Shown here in pieces: positions 36,082 through 44,382 of a stretch of DNA of 64,000 nt. The notes beneath the pieces were generated by a model. The model saw only the letters and a list, made by a program, of their open reading frames with translations, was not told the DNA's origin and ran no database searches. The stretch comes from Flavobacteriaceae bacterium UBA4166. GTDB lineage: Bacteria; Bacteroidota; Bacteroidia; Flavobacteriales; Flavobacteriaceae. The DNA lies in contig DFVG01000007.1 of NCBI GenBank assembly GCA_002379985.1, positions 1 through 64,000 on the forward strand, given 5' to 3'. Positions within the stretch are counted from its first letter, which is position 1. Each line of letters opens with the position of its first letter. The position numbers were made by a program, and so were the translations under genes.

Positions 36082-36501
36082 TCATGGGCGATACGATTTA
36101 AAATGACCATTCTTATAAAAGACAACGATGCGGTCAATGTCGTCATTTGGTTTGTTCTGAGGGTCTTCTGTAAGTTGAAGAGTGTTTTCTTGGGTTTCTT
36201 CGGAAGGCTTTGGCTGTTTATGAGTTTCTTCTGATGATGCAGAAATGTGTAACGATTTTTCTGGTGAAGATTCCGAAGGAGGGAAGGAGCCTTTCCCTTT
36301 CAACAGCCAATACAATTCTACTTCCGGAAATTCTTGAACGACCTTCATTACAAAATCCAAACTTGGTTTGTTTCTACCCGAAAGAATATGCGAGATAGTC
36401 GAACGATTGAATTCAATCGCATCGCTAAATGCGGTCGCAGACAATCCATAAAAATCGAGGATTTTTTCAATCCGTTTTGCAAATTCCTTACTGTTTACCA
36501 T
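36082..36501 (-). CDS. XRE-family transcriptional regulator
   Basis: A protein of 139 residues. The N-terminal helix-turn-helix (about 5-60) reads RIEKILDFYGLSATAFSDAIEFNRSTISHILSGRNKPSLDF in segments, a clear Cro/C1-type domain. A Ser/Pro/Glu-rich linker (about 75-115) follows, then a short conserved C-terminal tail (IDRIVVFYKNGHFKSYRP). The target is unknown. An inverted repeat TGTTTAC-CATT-GTAAATA overlaps the start codon (36492-36509), and similar half-sites lie in the divergent promoter region, so autoregulation is plausible. Confidence 0.82.
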   Translation of the reverse strand: MVNSKEFAKRIEKILDFYGLSATAFSDAIEFNRSTISHILSGRNKPSLDFVMKVVQEFPEVELYWLLKGKGSFPPSESSPEKSLHISASSEETHKQPKPSEETQENTLQLTEDPQNKPNDDIDRIVVFYKNGHFKSYRP

Positions 36502-36509
36502 TGTAAATA
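36492..36509. promoter_or_regulatory. inverted repeat over the XRE start codon, candidate operator
   Basis: TGTTTAC and GTAAATA arms around CATT, with the start codon (CAT) in the spacer. The arms are close to the TTTGTAAAC boxes at 36737, 36761 and 37939. A regulator bound here would block its own translation start region or transcription. Confidence 0.45.
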
Positions 36510-36532
36510 AAGATTTTCCGTAAGCTGTATTA

Positions 36533-36540
36533 CAAATGTA
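36533..36540 (-). promoter_or_regulatory. -7 promoter element TACATTTG for the XRE gene
   Basis: Exact TAnnTTTG match on the minus strand, 31 bases before the ATG at 36501. Confidence 0.45.
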
Positions 36541-36691
36541 ACATATTCGTGTATTTTACACAACAACACTACTAAATCTCAATAGAAAATAATAAGTAAA
36601 ACTTTAGTTAATATAACTTAAGTAACAGAAAATAAATAATTTAATTATGCATATTAAAGGTTGTGTTATTTTCGTGTGGTATGTCATCAAC

Positions 36692-36701
36692 TTTGTTTAC
36701 A
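36692..36701. promoter_or_regulatory. TTTGTTTACA half-site (reverse orientation of TGTAAACA)
   Basis: Contains TGTTTACA, the reverse complement of the TGTAAACA in the two downstream boxes. It lies about 56 bases upstream of the M14 gene -7 element. Confidence 0.35.
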
Positions 36702-36732
36702 GAACACCACATTGAAGCATACATTTTCTGTA

Positions 36733-36770
36733 TACATTTGTAAACATAGACTTGTTTAACTTTGTAAACA
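36733..36770 (+). promoter_or_regulatory. tandem TAnnTTTGTAAACA units upstream of the M14 peptidase gene
   Basis: Two direct repeats 24 bases apart: TACATTTGTAAACA (36733-36746) and TAACTTTGTAAACA (36757-36770). Each joins a -7 element to a TGTAAACA box. The second ends 12 bases before the ATG at 36783 and is the likely active promoter; a factor bound to the boxes would compete with RNA polymerase. Confidence 0.5.
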
Positions 36771-36782
36771 GATGATTTGAAC

Positions 36783-37928
36783 ATGAATAATATTCCCTTA
36801 CATGGCACCTATAAAAATACCGCATTAGCAGGTCGGTATATTACCTTATCTGACCTCTTCCCACACATTGAAAATTTTTCAAGTCGATGTACTGTTTCGG
36901 TAGAAGGTCATTCAGTATTGGGGGCAAATTTGTATTCTCTTCGGTGGGGTTACGGCCCCAAAAAAATATTAGCGTGGTCACAGATGCACGGAAATGAATC
37001 GACTACGACCAAGGCTGTTTTTGATATATTCCACTTTTTTGAAAATTCCGGGGCTTATAACGATGCTGTAGCACGCTTTCTAGAGCAGCATACATTGTTA
37101 GTTCTTCCCATGTTGAATCCGGATGGCGCTGCTTCTTACACGCGTGAAAATGCCAATCAAGTAGATCTAAATAGGGATGCGAAGAAGCGTACTCAGCCAG
37201 AGAGCCAAGTATTGCGTTCCGTTTTTGAACGATTTAAACCAGATCTATGCCTTAATCTGCACGATCAACGTACCATTTACGGAGTGTCCGGAGGAACATC
37301 GGCTACCCTCTCTTTTTTAGCGCCTGCTGCCGACAGAAAACGTAGCATCACGCCCGCACGTAAAACAGCCATGCAATTGATCGCGGCCATGTCTGAAGTA
37401 TTATCGGCCCACATTCCCGGTCACATAGGGCGGTATGACGATACGTTCAACGTGAATTGCGTGGGCGACACCTTCCAGAAGAAAGGGGTGCCTACCATAT
37501 TGTTCGAAGCCGGGCACTTTCCGGGGGATTATCAGCGTGAGCAAACTAGGAAGTATATATTCTATGCATTTTTATCCTTATTCGATATAATTGAACGACC
37601 GGAGCCACCTTACAAAAAGTATTTTGATATCCCCGAAAATCAGAATCATTTTAGGGATGTGGTTCTTCGAGATATTAGCTTGCCGGAGGTTGAAGGGGTA
37701 CAAAGCATTGCAATTCAATTTAAAGAAGTTTTGAAGGATGATACGATCCGGTTTGTTCCTCACCTCGATGCGATAGGCAGCAAATTGGAGTTGCGAGGGC
37801 ATGTAGAGAAAAATTTAAACGGAAAGAAAGTATTGATAAATTCTCACGAAAACGTTTTCGTCAATGAGGAAATCGTAACATTAACCGATGAAAATGGAGA
37901 TTCTATTGAAGATTTTTTAGCAATTTAA
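36783..37928 (+). CDS. M14-family zinc carboxypeptidase
   Basis: A protein of 381 residues with a zinc carboxypeptidase domain: Zn ligands in WSQMHGNEST (HxxE, His at about 69) and LNLHDQRTIYG, substrate-binding NPDGAASYTRENANQVDLNRDA, and the catalytic Glu in TILFEAGHFPGD (about 243). There is no signal peptide, so it is probably cytosolic and acts on peptides or amino-acid conjugates. I choose ATG 36783 over an in-frame TTG at 36777. An Lrp-type regulator gene follows in the same direction. Confidence 0.85.
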   Translation: MNNIPLHGTYKNTALAGRYITLSDLFPHIENFSSRCTVSVEGHSVLGANLYSLRWGYGPKKILAWSQMHGNESTTTKAVFDIFHFFENSGAYNDAVARFLEQHTLLVLPMLNPDGAASYTRENANQVDLNRDAKKRTQPESQVLRSVFERFKPDLCLNLHDQRTIYGVSGGTSATLSFLAPAADRKRSITPARKTAMQLIAAMSEVLSAHIPGHIGRYDDTFNVNCVGDTFQKKGVPTILFEAGHFPGDYQREQTRKYIFYAFLSLFDIIERPEPPYKKYFDIPENQNHFRDVVLRDISLPEVEGVQSIAIQFKEVLKDDTIRFVPHLDAIGSKLELRGHVEKNLNGKKVLINSHENVFVNEEIVTLTDENGDSIEDFLAI

Positions 37929-37938
37929 CTTTATCGTG

Positions 37939-37959
37939 TTTGTAAACTAACTATTTTTG
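37939..37959 (+). promoter_or_regulatory. Lrp-gene promoter TATTTTTG with an upstream TTTGTAAAC box
   Basis: TTTGTAAAC at 37939-37947 is the same 9 bases as in the two M14 promoter units and lies 4 bases before the -7 element TATTTTTG (37952-37959). The ATG is at 37979. Confidence 0.5.
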
Positions 37960-37978
37960 TGCCAGATAATCTCATCTT

Positions 37979-38461
37979 ATGGCAAAGTTTAAATTAGACG
38001 ATACCGATCACCAGATCCTTGATATGTTGATCGAAAATACACGAACTCCCTTTACTGATATTGCGAAACGATTAGGAATTTCCGCAGGAACCGTACACGT
38101 ACGTGTAAAAAAGATGGAAGAGGCCGGAATCATTACCGGTTCTTCGCTTACTCTGGATTACAAAAAATTAGGATACTCCTTTATCGCGTATGTGGGAATA
38201 TTTTTGAATAAGACCTCACAAACGCAATTTGTGTTAGAGCGAATCAACGAAATTCCTTTTGTAACTGTTGCCCATGTAACGACCGGAAAGTTCAATGTTT
38301 ACTGCAAGATTCGAGCTAAAGACACGAGTCATGCAAAAGAAATTATATATCTCATTGACGATATAGAAGGGGTGACGCGTACAGAGACAATGATCTCTCT
38401 AGAGGAAAGTATCAATGACAAAAAGCGATTGATGCATTCTATCTTCAATGACTTCAAATAA
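37979..38461 (+). CDS. Lrp/AsnC family transcriptional regulator
   Basis: A regulator of 160 residues: an N-terminal winged helix-turn-helix (DTDHQILDMLIENTRTPFTDIAKRLGISAGTVHVRVKKMEEAGII in segments, about 6-52) and a C-terminal RAM/AsnC effector domain (about 70-150) with a FNVYCKIRAKD strand. It probably responds to an amino acid. It sits just after the M14 peptidase gene, and its promoter carries the same TTTGTAAAC box, so the two could belong to one regulon. Confidence 0.93.
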   Translation: MAKFKLDDTDHQILDMLIENTRTPFTDIAKRLGISAGTVHVRVKKMEEAGIITGSSLTLDYKKLGYSFIAYVGIFLNKTSQTQFVLERINEIPFVTVAHVTTGKFNVYCKIRAKDTSHAKEIIYLIDDIEGVTRTETMISLEESINDKKRLMHSIFNDFK

Positions 38462-38487
38462 TAGCTATCAAATTCTGCTGATAATCA

Positions 38488-39006
38488 ATGCGTAAAAGTT
38501 CAATTTCAAAAGGAGAATATGGTGACTTTTACCAACGCTATATACATCTGGCGGGTGATGGTTCGATTCATTCGGAATTAAAAAATAGTGGAGAACGTAT
38601 TTATAAGTTATTTGCTGCGCTTTCTTCGGAAGAATGGGAGCGACGGTATGCGCCGGAAAAATGGTCATTAAAAGAAATGCTTTGTCATATTATTGATACC
38701 GAACGCGTATTTTCCTTCCGAGCGTTTTGGGTGTCGAGATCTTCTGAAATAGCCTTGCCGGGTTTTGACCAAGACGCTTTTTTATTGCAAAGTGGTGTTG
38801 AGCATCGCACAACAGACTCTTTGCTTTCTGAATACCATGACGTACGTTCTCAAACAAGGAAGCTTTTCGAGAGTTTTTCTGAAGAACAATTGCTTCGCAC
38901 CGGAGAGGCTAGTGGAGCTCCCTTGTCGGTTCGTGCCGCTGGATATATTATCTGTGGACACGAACAATGGCATCTTCAAATTGTGAAAGATCGATACCTA
39001 CATTAA
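38488..39006 (+). CDS. DinB-family protein
   Basis: A protein of 172 residues with a DinB/YfiT-like four-helix bundle. The presumed metal-binding His residues lie in LKEMLCHIIDTER (about 65-77) and CGHEQWHLQIVKDRYL (about 156-171). Members include thiol transferases (bacillithiol or mycothiol dependent) and uncharacterised stress proteins. It follows the Lrp gene by 26 bases and may be cotranscribed. Confidence 0.85.
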   Translation: MRKSSISKGEYGDFYQRYIHLAGDGSIHSELKNSGERIYKLFAALSSEEWERRYAPEKWSLKEMLCHIIDTERVFSFRAFWVSRSSEIALPGFDQDAFLLQSGVEHRTTDSLLSEYHDVRSQTRKLFESFSEEQLLRTGEASGAPLSVRAAGYIICGHEQWHLQIVKDRYLH

Positions 39007-39131
39007 GGTTCTCCGTGCCTTTCTATTTTCTTAACAAAGATTAGTAAAACCTTAGTATGAATACTTTGTGAACGCCTACGTTTCCTAGTATTTTAGTGAT
39101 GAATTAATAACTAATATAAAAAAAGAAAGAT

Positions 39132-39680
39132 ATGAATAAGCGAGTAGCCATATTGGCAACCAACGGATTTGAAGAATCAGAATTGAAATCTCCAAAAGAC
39201 GCTATGGAAGCGGAAGGATTTGAAGTTGATATCATTAGTGAAGAATCAGGGACCATCCGCGCATGGGATAATGGAAATTGGAGCAACGAATACAAGGTAG
39301 ATAAAACCTTAAATGAGGTGAAATCAGGAAATTATAACGCTTTGGTATTACCGGGTGGAGTCATTAATCCAGATAAGCTTAGACGCAACGAAGATGCCTT
39401 AGTCTTCGTACGTGATTTCTTTAAAGAAAAGAAGCCCGTAGCAGCTATTTGCCACGGACCTCAAATATTAATTTCTGCAGATGTGGTAAAGGGTAGAAGG
39501 TTAACCTCATTTGCATCTATTAAGGACGATCTTTTAAATGCCGGAGCAGAATGGACCGATGAAGAAGTTGTGGTAGATGAAGGGTTTGTAACAAGCAGAA
39601 GTCCGGAAGACCTTCCTGCCTTTAATGCTAAAGTTATTGAAGAGGTAAAAGAAGGAAAGCATGAATTACAACATGCCTAA
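39132..39680 (+). CDS. DJ-1/PfpI family protein (YhbO type)
   Basis: A protein of 182 residues of the class I glutamine amidotransferase-like DJ-1/PfpI superfamily. The nucleophilic Cys107 sits in AAICHGPQILIS, with the conserved Glu in ATNGFEESEL (13-16) and LVLPGGVINPDKLRRN. The YhbO/PfpI branch acts as stress-induced glyoxalase/deglycase or protease. An A-rich AAAGAAAGAT precedes the ATG. A strong terminator follows. Confidence 0.9.
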   Translation: MNKRVAILATNGFEESELKSPKDAMEAEGFEVDIISEESGTIRAWDNGNWSNEYKVDKTLNEVKSGNYNALVLPGGVINPDKLRRNEDALVFVRDFFKEKKPVAAICHGPQILISADVVKGRRLTSFASIKDDLLNAGAEWTDEEVVVDEGFVTSRSPEDLPAFNAKVIEEVKEGKHELQHA

Positions 39681-39700
39681 AACGGTAAATTAAATCAAGA

Positions 39701-39732
39701 AAAAAGCGGTGATAATATCACCGCTTTTTTTT
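39701..39732. terminator. bidirectional intrinsic terminator
   Basis: Stem GCGGTGATA/TATCACCGC around a single A, with A and T runs on each side, between the DJ-1 gene and the converging acidic-protein gene. Confidence 0.9.
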
Positions 39733-40057
39733 ATTCTTCATCGTCGTCTATGTCATCGAGATCATCCTCTTCGTTGTCTAGTTCTTCTTTATCAAGGATA
39801 TCACTGATAGGTTCGTTGTAGTCATCATCATCATAGTCTTCTTCATCAAAATTAGCCATAGTTGACTCTAGACGAGAACTCACTTTGACAAGGTATATGG
39901 TTTCTTCCGTTCGAACTTCAACAGCTTCGACCGTTTCGTTTTTTGCATTTTTGAATACAATAATGTGGTCATCATCATACCCGTCAGGATATTTTTCAAC
40001 CAAAAGACTTAAAATCTCTGGTGTTAGTTTTTTGTAATCAACTATGATACGTTTCAT
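39731..40057 (-). CDS. small protein with a strongly acidic C-terminal tail
   Basis: A protein of 108 residues. The first 65 form a compact alpha/beta domain (KRIIVDYKKLTPEILSLLVEKYPDGYDDDHIIVFKNAK in segments, then EAVEVRTEETIYLVKVS). The last 40 residues are almost all Asp and Glu (DDDDYNEP, EEDDLDDIDDDEE). I do not recognise a named family, but similar acidic-tail proteins are common in Bacteroidota. It could mimic nucleic acid or bind basic partners, which is speculation. Confidence 0.75.
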   Translation of the reverse strand: MKRIIVDYKKLTPEILSLLVEKYPDGYDDDHIIVFKNAKNETVEAVEVRTEETIYLVKVSSRLESTMANFDEEDYDDDDYNEPISDILDKEELDNEEDDLDDIDDDEE

Positions 40058-40115
40058 AAGTATTCGTTGGCTAGGTTAAGGGGTAAATCTAATAAAAAAA
40101 TAGTGTCGTTACTGA

Positions 40116-41192
40116 TTAAGAGTTTAATTTATTGTAAAATTCAAAAGCAAGGAATATTTGTTCTGTGGGAACTTCGCAATCAATTACATGCGTTCCGAAA
40201 TCAGACAAAAGTACGAAGCAAACCTTTCCTCGATCATTTTTTTTGTCGAAAGCAAGGAGTTCAACGATCTCGTGAATGGCTGTTTTTGAAAAGAATGGTG
40301 TGGGGTAATGTTTTTGAATGGTATCGCAAACATCGGTCAAAATAGCTTCCGGAAATTCATGGCGTTGGAAAGACAAATGACACGCTAAGATGATGCCAAT
40401 GGCTACAGCTTCACCATGTAACAGGGTTTGATGGTCCTTTTCCTTTAGGCAATAAGACTCAATGGCATGCCCTAGTGTATGTCCAAAGTTCAACGTCTTT
40501 CGTAACCCTTTCTCACGAGGATCTTTTCTAACAATATCATGCTTTATTTCAATGGAGTCCCACACCAATTGTTCTAGCTGTGATTTATTTGAAAAGTCAA
40601 TGGCGACGGCTTTTTCCCAATATTCTTTTGAATGAATAAGGCCGTGTTTTAATATTTCCGCATAGCCTGAAATGAGTTCTTCCTCAGGTAATGTATCCAG
40701 AAAATCAATGTCAATCAGCGTAAACAATGGATCTTGAATCACGCCAATTTGATTTTTTAGATACCCGAGATCTACTCCGTTCTTTCCGCCTACGGCGGCA
40801 TCAACCATCGCGAGTAGGGAAGTGGGAATATTGATAAACGTGATACCGCGTTTGAATGTGCTTGCGACGAAACCACCCAGATCAGTGACAACACCACCAC
40901 CCAAATGAATACAAACAGAATGTCTGTCGGCTCCATATTGAGATAATTCATTCCAAAAAGTCACGCATTGATCAATTTTTTTGTTGATTTCTCCGGCGGG
41001 CATCTCTAGAAAGATGGGCGTTACTGGAAAATCATAATGTTTTTGAAACAAGGTAGAACAATGCTGTCGGGTATGGGTGTCTGTAATTACAAAGACCTTG
41101 CTTGGATCGAGTGCTTCCATTTTTTTATGGAATTCTGTCCAGGCTTCTTTGCCACAAAATACACTGCCAAATTCTTTAGAAATCTTTTGCAC
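40116..41192 (-). CDS. aroB: 3-dehydroquinate synthase (GTG start)
   Basis: AroB closes DAHP to 3-dehydroquinate in the shikimate pathway, with NAD and a metal. The protein is 358 residues. Diagnostic blocks are HLGGGVVTDLGGFVASTFKRGI, PTSLLAMVDAAVGGKNGVDLG, SGYAEILKHGLI and metal His residues in LNFGHTLGHAIE and LLHGEAVAIGI. The only sensible start is GTG at 41192; an in-frame stop lies a little upstream and no in-frame ATG falls between. It is divergent from the proline dehydrogenase gene, with back-to-back promoters. Confidence 0.95.
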   Translation of the reverse strand: MQKISKEFGSVFCGKEAWTEFHKKMEALDPSKVFVITDTHTRQHCSTLFQKHYDFPVTPIFLEMPAGEINKKIDQCVTFWNELSQYGADRHSVCIHLGGGVVTDLGGFVASTFKRGITFINIPTSLLAMVDAAVGGKNGVDLGYLKNQIGVIQDPLFTLIDIDFLDTLPEEELISGYAEILKHGLIHSKEYWEKAVAIDFSNKSQLEQLVWDSIEIKHDIVRKDPREKGLRKTLNFGHTLGHAIESYCLKEKDHQTLLHGEAVAIGIILACHLSFQRHEFPEAILTDVCDTIQKHYPTPFFSKTAIHEIVELLAFDKKNDRGKVCFVLLSDFGTHVIDCEVPTEQIFLAFEFYNKLNS

Positions 41193-41223
41193 TTTTCTTT
41201 GTAAAGTAGGTTCGAATGCGTGT

Positions 41224-41231
41224 CAAATCTA
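41224..41231 (-). promoter_or_regulatory. -7 promoter element TAGATTTG for aroB
   Basis: Exact TAnnTTTG match on the minus strand, 31 bases before the GTG at 41192. Confidence 0.5.
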
Positions 41232-41233
41232 AT

Positions 41234-41241
41234 TATATTTG
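41234..41241 (+). promoter_or_regulatory. -7 promoter element TATATTTG for proline dehydrogenase
   Basis: Exact TAnnTTTG match, 13 bases before the ATG at 41255, with a TTCG at 41211-41214 as a weak -33 element (19-base spacer). Only 2 bases separate it from the aroB element. Confidence 0.55.
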
Positions 41242-41254
41242 TTTAGAATAACGC

Positions 41255-42433
41255 ATGCAAATGATATCAAAATCTCTCTTTGACAATACCGAAACCGCTT
41301 TTGCGCTCAAGACTGATTCAGAATTAGAACGAGCGTATTTTCTTTTTAAAATGATCTCGATGGAGCCCTTAGTGAAAATAGGGGCTGCTGTTACTAAATT
41401 TGCTCTCAATGCTCGGCTGCCGGTAGAAGGGTTGGTGCGGTCTACGGTATTTGATCATTTCTGCGGCGGTGTTAATGAGCAAGATTGCATGCCTACCGTG
41501 GAGGCACTGAAAACGGCAGGAGTGTATTCGGTTCTGGACTTTTCTGTGGAAGGAAAAGATACGCAAGCTCAGTTTGATGCCACTATGGAAAAAGTAATTT
41601 TCTTGACCCGCTTTGCAAAGGATAATCGTTCTATGCCATTTTCTGTGTTTAAACCTACGGGATTAGGGAGGTTTGAAATTTGGAGAAAAAAGACCGAAAG
41701 AGTTGCGTTTACTCCGGCCGAAGCAGAAGAATGGGATGCTATAGTAGACCGTTATGATCAAATTTGTAGGGTTGCTAGTGACTGCGACATAGCCTTGTTG
41801 ATTGATGCAGAAGAAAGTTGGATGCAAGATGCTGCTGATGCTTTGTGTGAGGAGATGATGGAGAAGTACAATAAAGAAAAGGTTGTTGTCTATAACACAC
41901 TACAATGCTATCGATGGGATCGTTATGATTATTTAGTTGAATGTCATAAGAACGCGATAGCAAAGGGTTACAAGCTTGGATTCAAAGTGGTGCGGGGAGC
42001 GTATATGGAAAAAGAACGTGATAGGGCCTTAGAAAGGGAATATGATTCGCCTATATGCGAAAATAAACTAGCAACAGATACGCTATACGATAACGCAGTA
42101 CAATATATTCTAGAGCATTTGGACACCGTTCATTTATTTATGGGTACTCACAATGAAAATAGTTGTTATAAAGCGTTAGAGCAAATGCAGGCGCTCCAGC
42201 TACCGAACAACGACAGTAGGGTATGGTTCGGCCAGCTGTATGGAATGAGTGACCATATCTCTTATAATCTAGCATCTTTGGGCTTTAATGTTTCTAAATA
42301 CATACCTTTTGGTCCTGTGAAAGACGTTATGCCTTATTTGATTCGCAGAGCGGAAGAAAATACTTCCGTAGCGGGACAAACGAGCAGAGAATTAGGATTG
42401 TTACAGCGAGAAAAGAAGCGAAGAGGGTTGTAA
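41255..42433 (+). CDS. proline dehydrogenase
   Basis: An FAD enzyme oxidising proline to pyrroline-5-carboxylate, 392 residues, single function (not the PutA fusion). Barrel motifs include TVFDHFCGG, FKPTGLGRF, LLIDAEESW, YNTLQCYR, FKVVRGAYMEKER and LFMGTHNENS, with the C-terminal RRAEENTSVAGQTSREL block that closes the FAD site. A second ATG at 41261 is an equally possible start. Its dehydrogenase partner (P5CDH) is not in the window. Confidence 0.92.
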   Translation: MQMISKSLFDNTETAFALKTDSELERAYFLFKMISMEPLVKIGAAVTKFALNARLPVEGLVRSTVFDHFCGGVNEQDCMPTVEALKTAGVYSVLDFSVEGKDTQAQFDATMEKVIFLTRFAKDNRSMPFSVFKPTGLGRFEIWRKKTERVAFTPAEAEEWDAIVDRYDQICRVASDCDIALLIDAEESWMQDAADALCEEMMEKYNKEKVVVYNTLQCYRWDRYDYLVECHKNAIAKGYKLGFKVVRGAYMEKERDRALEREYDSPICENKLATDTLYDNAVQYILEHLDTVHLFMGTHNENSCYKALEQMQALQLPNNDSRVWFGQLYGMSDHISYNLASLGFNVSKYIPFGPVKDVMPYLIRRAEENTSVAGQTSRELGLLQREKKRRGL

Positions 42434-42439
42434 TAATAT

Positions 42440-42494
42440 GATAAGCCCGTAATCCGAACAACTCCCCAGTTATTAAAAAAGATCCGGGCTTATC
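42440..42494. repeat. 10-base perfect inverted repeat with a 35-base loop
   Basis: GATAAGCCCG (42440-42449) and CGGGCTTATC (42485-42494) are exact reverse complements, starting 7 bases after the proline dehydrogenase stop. The loop contains a small AACT/AGTT hairpin around CCCC. No T run follows, so it is not an ordinary terminator. Confidence 0.6.
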
Positions 42495-42669
42495 AAGGTC
42501 TACTGTTTCAAAGATTGAACTAAATATGTTCCTAGGCAAGTGAGGTTCAACGCATTTCAAAAATTGCGACCGTAAATTCTTGAATTTCGAGTATCCTCAT
42601 GTGATTTATGTTTGGAACTAACTTTTTTTAGATACCTTGTCTACAAATCCTTTAAATTTCACTGGGGAG

Positions 42670-44379
42670 ATGAAGTTTATTTTACTTTATATATGCACTT
42701 TTATGTTGCACTGGGCATCTGCCCAGAATCCGTTTCCGTCCAGACTTAGTGCATTGGATGATGAAGAACTTTTAGAGATATTTAATGAATTTTCAGGGGA
42801 TTCGATCGCTCAAGAGCAGATTGCAAGGACCTATTTAGATCGGGCAAGAAGAGCTAAGGATACCATTAAAATGGCTCGGGGTTATGATCGATTGGCTCGA
42901 ATTTTTCACCATGAGAAAAATTTGGCATTTGCGGATAGTATTATTGCATTAACGGAGCATTTACATCATAAAACCTACCCGGCATTGGGGTATATTTTAA
43001 AGGCAGCGTCATATTATAATAGAAATGATTATTTATATGCTTTAGATAATTTCCTTTTAGCTGAAGATGCTTCTAAATTAAATAACAACTTATATTTTCA
43101 AACATTTATCCAAAAGAATATAATACATATGAAAATGATTTTGGGCAATTCAGAAGAAAGTATAAAGCTTAGTAAAAAGTATTTAAAGGAAATAGAGTCA
43201 ACTAAATTCAGAGATGCATATAAAAATTACATTCGCGAATCATATGAATTAAAAAAAGGAGAAGTCGAGGAAGATTATTTTAGACACTATTTAGAAGCTT
43301 TAGATCTTATTACTCAAGCCTACATGTATAGTAAAAAATACGATTCAGCTCTAAAGTATTCAAAGAGGTCTATTATAGAATCAGATGCAATTATTAATAA
43401 TGAGATGTATTATAGTTTACTAGCTAGATCAGGTGAAGTGGAATTTTACTTAGGTAATTATAAAAATGCAATTGATAGTTTGGTTAAAGGAATAAATTCC
43501 CGAAAAAAACCGCATTCATTATTAAATGATTACTATTATTTGGGTAGTGCTTATTTAAAATTAAATAATAATAAATTGGGAATTTATTATTTAGATAAAG
43601 CTGATTCTATCTACAATAGGCACAAAAAAATAAATCCTAGTCAATCTAGGCTTTTCCACCTATTGTATGATTATTATTTGAATGAAGGTAATAAAAACAA
43701 ACAGCTGGAGTATTTAAATAAAGTAACATTTATAGATAGTCTTTTTAGTGAAGATGTTAGGTATTTCAATGAAAAGATTACGTATGAATACGATATTCCT
43801 AAAATGTTTAAGGCAAAAAATGAACTAATTGAAATCTTAAAGAGTCAGAATAAGCATAAAAGTAAAATGCTTATTATACTAATTGTAGCCTTAACTATAA
43901 TTTCAATTTTACTTATATACTTCTGGAGGCAAAGATTTATTTTAAGAAGAAGGTTCAATAATTTATTGGAAAACGAATCAAAGAAAAAAAATCAAATTTC
44001 TAGTATAAGTGATATTTCCATAGAGAAGGTAAATGATCTTTTAGATAAGTTGGATTTTTTCGAAAAAAATAAAAACTTCTTAGAGGTTAATTTGAACCTT
44101 AATAAACTTGCAAAATCCTTCGAAACAAATTCAAATTATCTTTCTCGTGTGGTTAATTTAAAGAAAGAAAAAAATTTTTCCCAATACCTACATGATCTTA
44201 GAATAGAATATGCAACAGAACGCTTAATAAAAGATTCTTTTTTTCGAAAATATACTATCAAAGCTGTAGCTGAGGAATGCGGCTATTCCAGTGCAGAATC
44301 TTTTTCAAAGGCATTTTATAGGAAGCATGGTATTTATCCGTCTTATTTTGTCAAGAAACTGAATAAGCCTAAATCATAG
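42670..44379 (+). CDS. membrane-tethered TPR-AraC transcriptional regulator
   Basis: A protein of 569 residues from the ATG at 42670 (MKFILLYICTFMLHWASAQ, a signal-like start). Residues about 25-390 are helical TPR-like repeats (YLDRARRAKDT, YFLGN-type units, LGSAYLKLNNN). A membrane helix (about 399-418) follows, then a C-terminal AraC HTH (about 470-565) ending in the classic AVAEECGYSSAESFSKAFYRKHG signature. The layout puts a periplasmic sensor and a cytoplasmic DNA-binding domain on one chain. The coding sequence is clearly more AT-rich than its neighbours. The target is unknown. An in-frame TTG at 42637 is a less likely start. Confidence 0.82.
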   Translation: MKFILLYICTFMLHWASAQNPFPSRLSALDDEELLEIFNEFSGDSIAQEQIARTYLDRARRAKDTIKMARGYDRLARIFHHEKNLAFADSIIALTEHLHHKTYPALGYILKAASYYNRNDYLYALDNFLLAEDASKLNNNLYFQTFIQKNIIHMKMILGNSEESIKLSKKYLKEIESTKFRDAYKNYIRESYELKKGEVEEDYFRHYLEALDLITQAYMYSKKYDSALKYSKRSIIESDAIINNEMYYSLLARSGEVEFYLGNYKNAIDSLVKGINSRKKPHSLLNDYYYLGSAYLKLNNNKLGIYYLDKADSIYNRHKKINPSQSRLFHLLYDYYLNEGNKNKQLEYLNKVTFIDSLFSEDVRYFNEKITYEYDIPKMFKAKNELIEILKSQNKHKSKMLIILIVALTIISILLIYFWRQRFILRRRFNNLLENESKKKNQISSISDISIEKVNDLLDKLDFFEKNKNFLEVNLNLNKLAKSFETNSNYLSRVVNLKKEKNFSQYLHDLRIEYATERLIKDSFFRKYTIKAVAEECGYSSAESFSKAFYRKHGIYPSYFVKKLNKPKS

Positions 44380-44382
44380 AGT

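Noticed and set aside
36541..36690. AT-rich stretch as a possible replication or transfer origin
   Set aside because: No repeated iterons or DnaA-type boxes are apparent. It is explained as the promoter region between the XRE and M14 genes.
42440..42494. Intrinsic terminator of proline dehydrogenase
   Set aside because: The arms are perfect but the loop is 35 bases and no T run follows.
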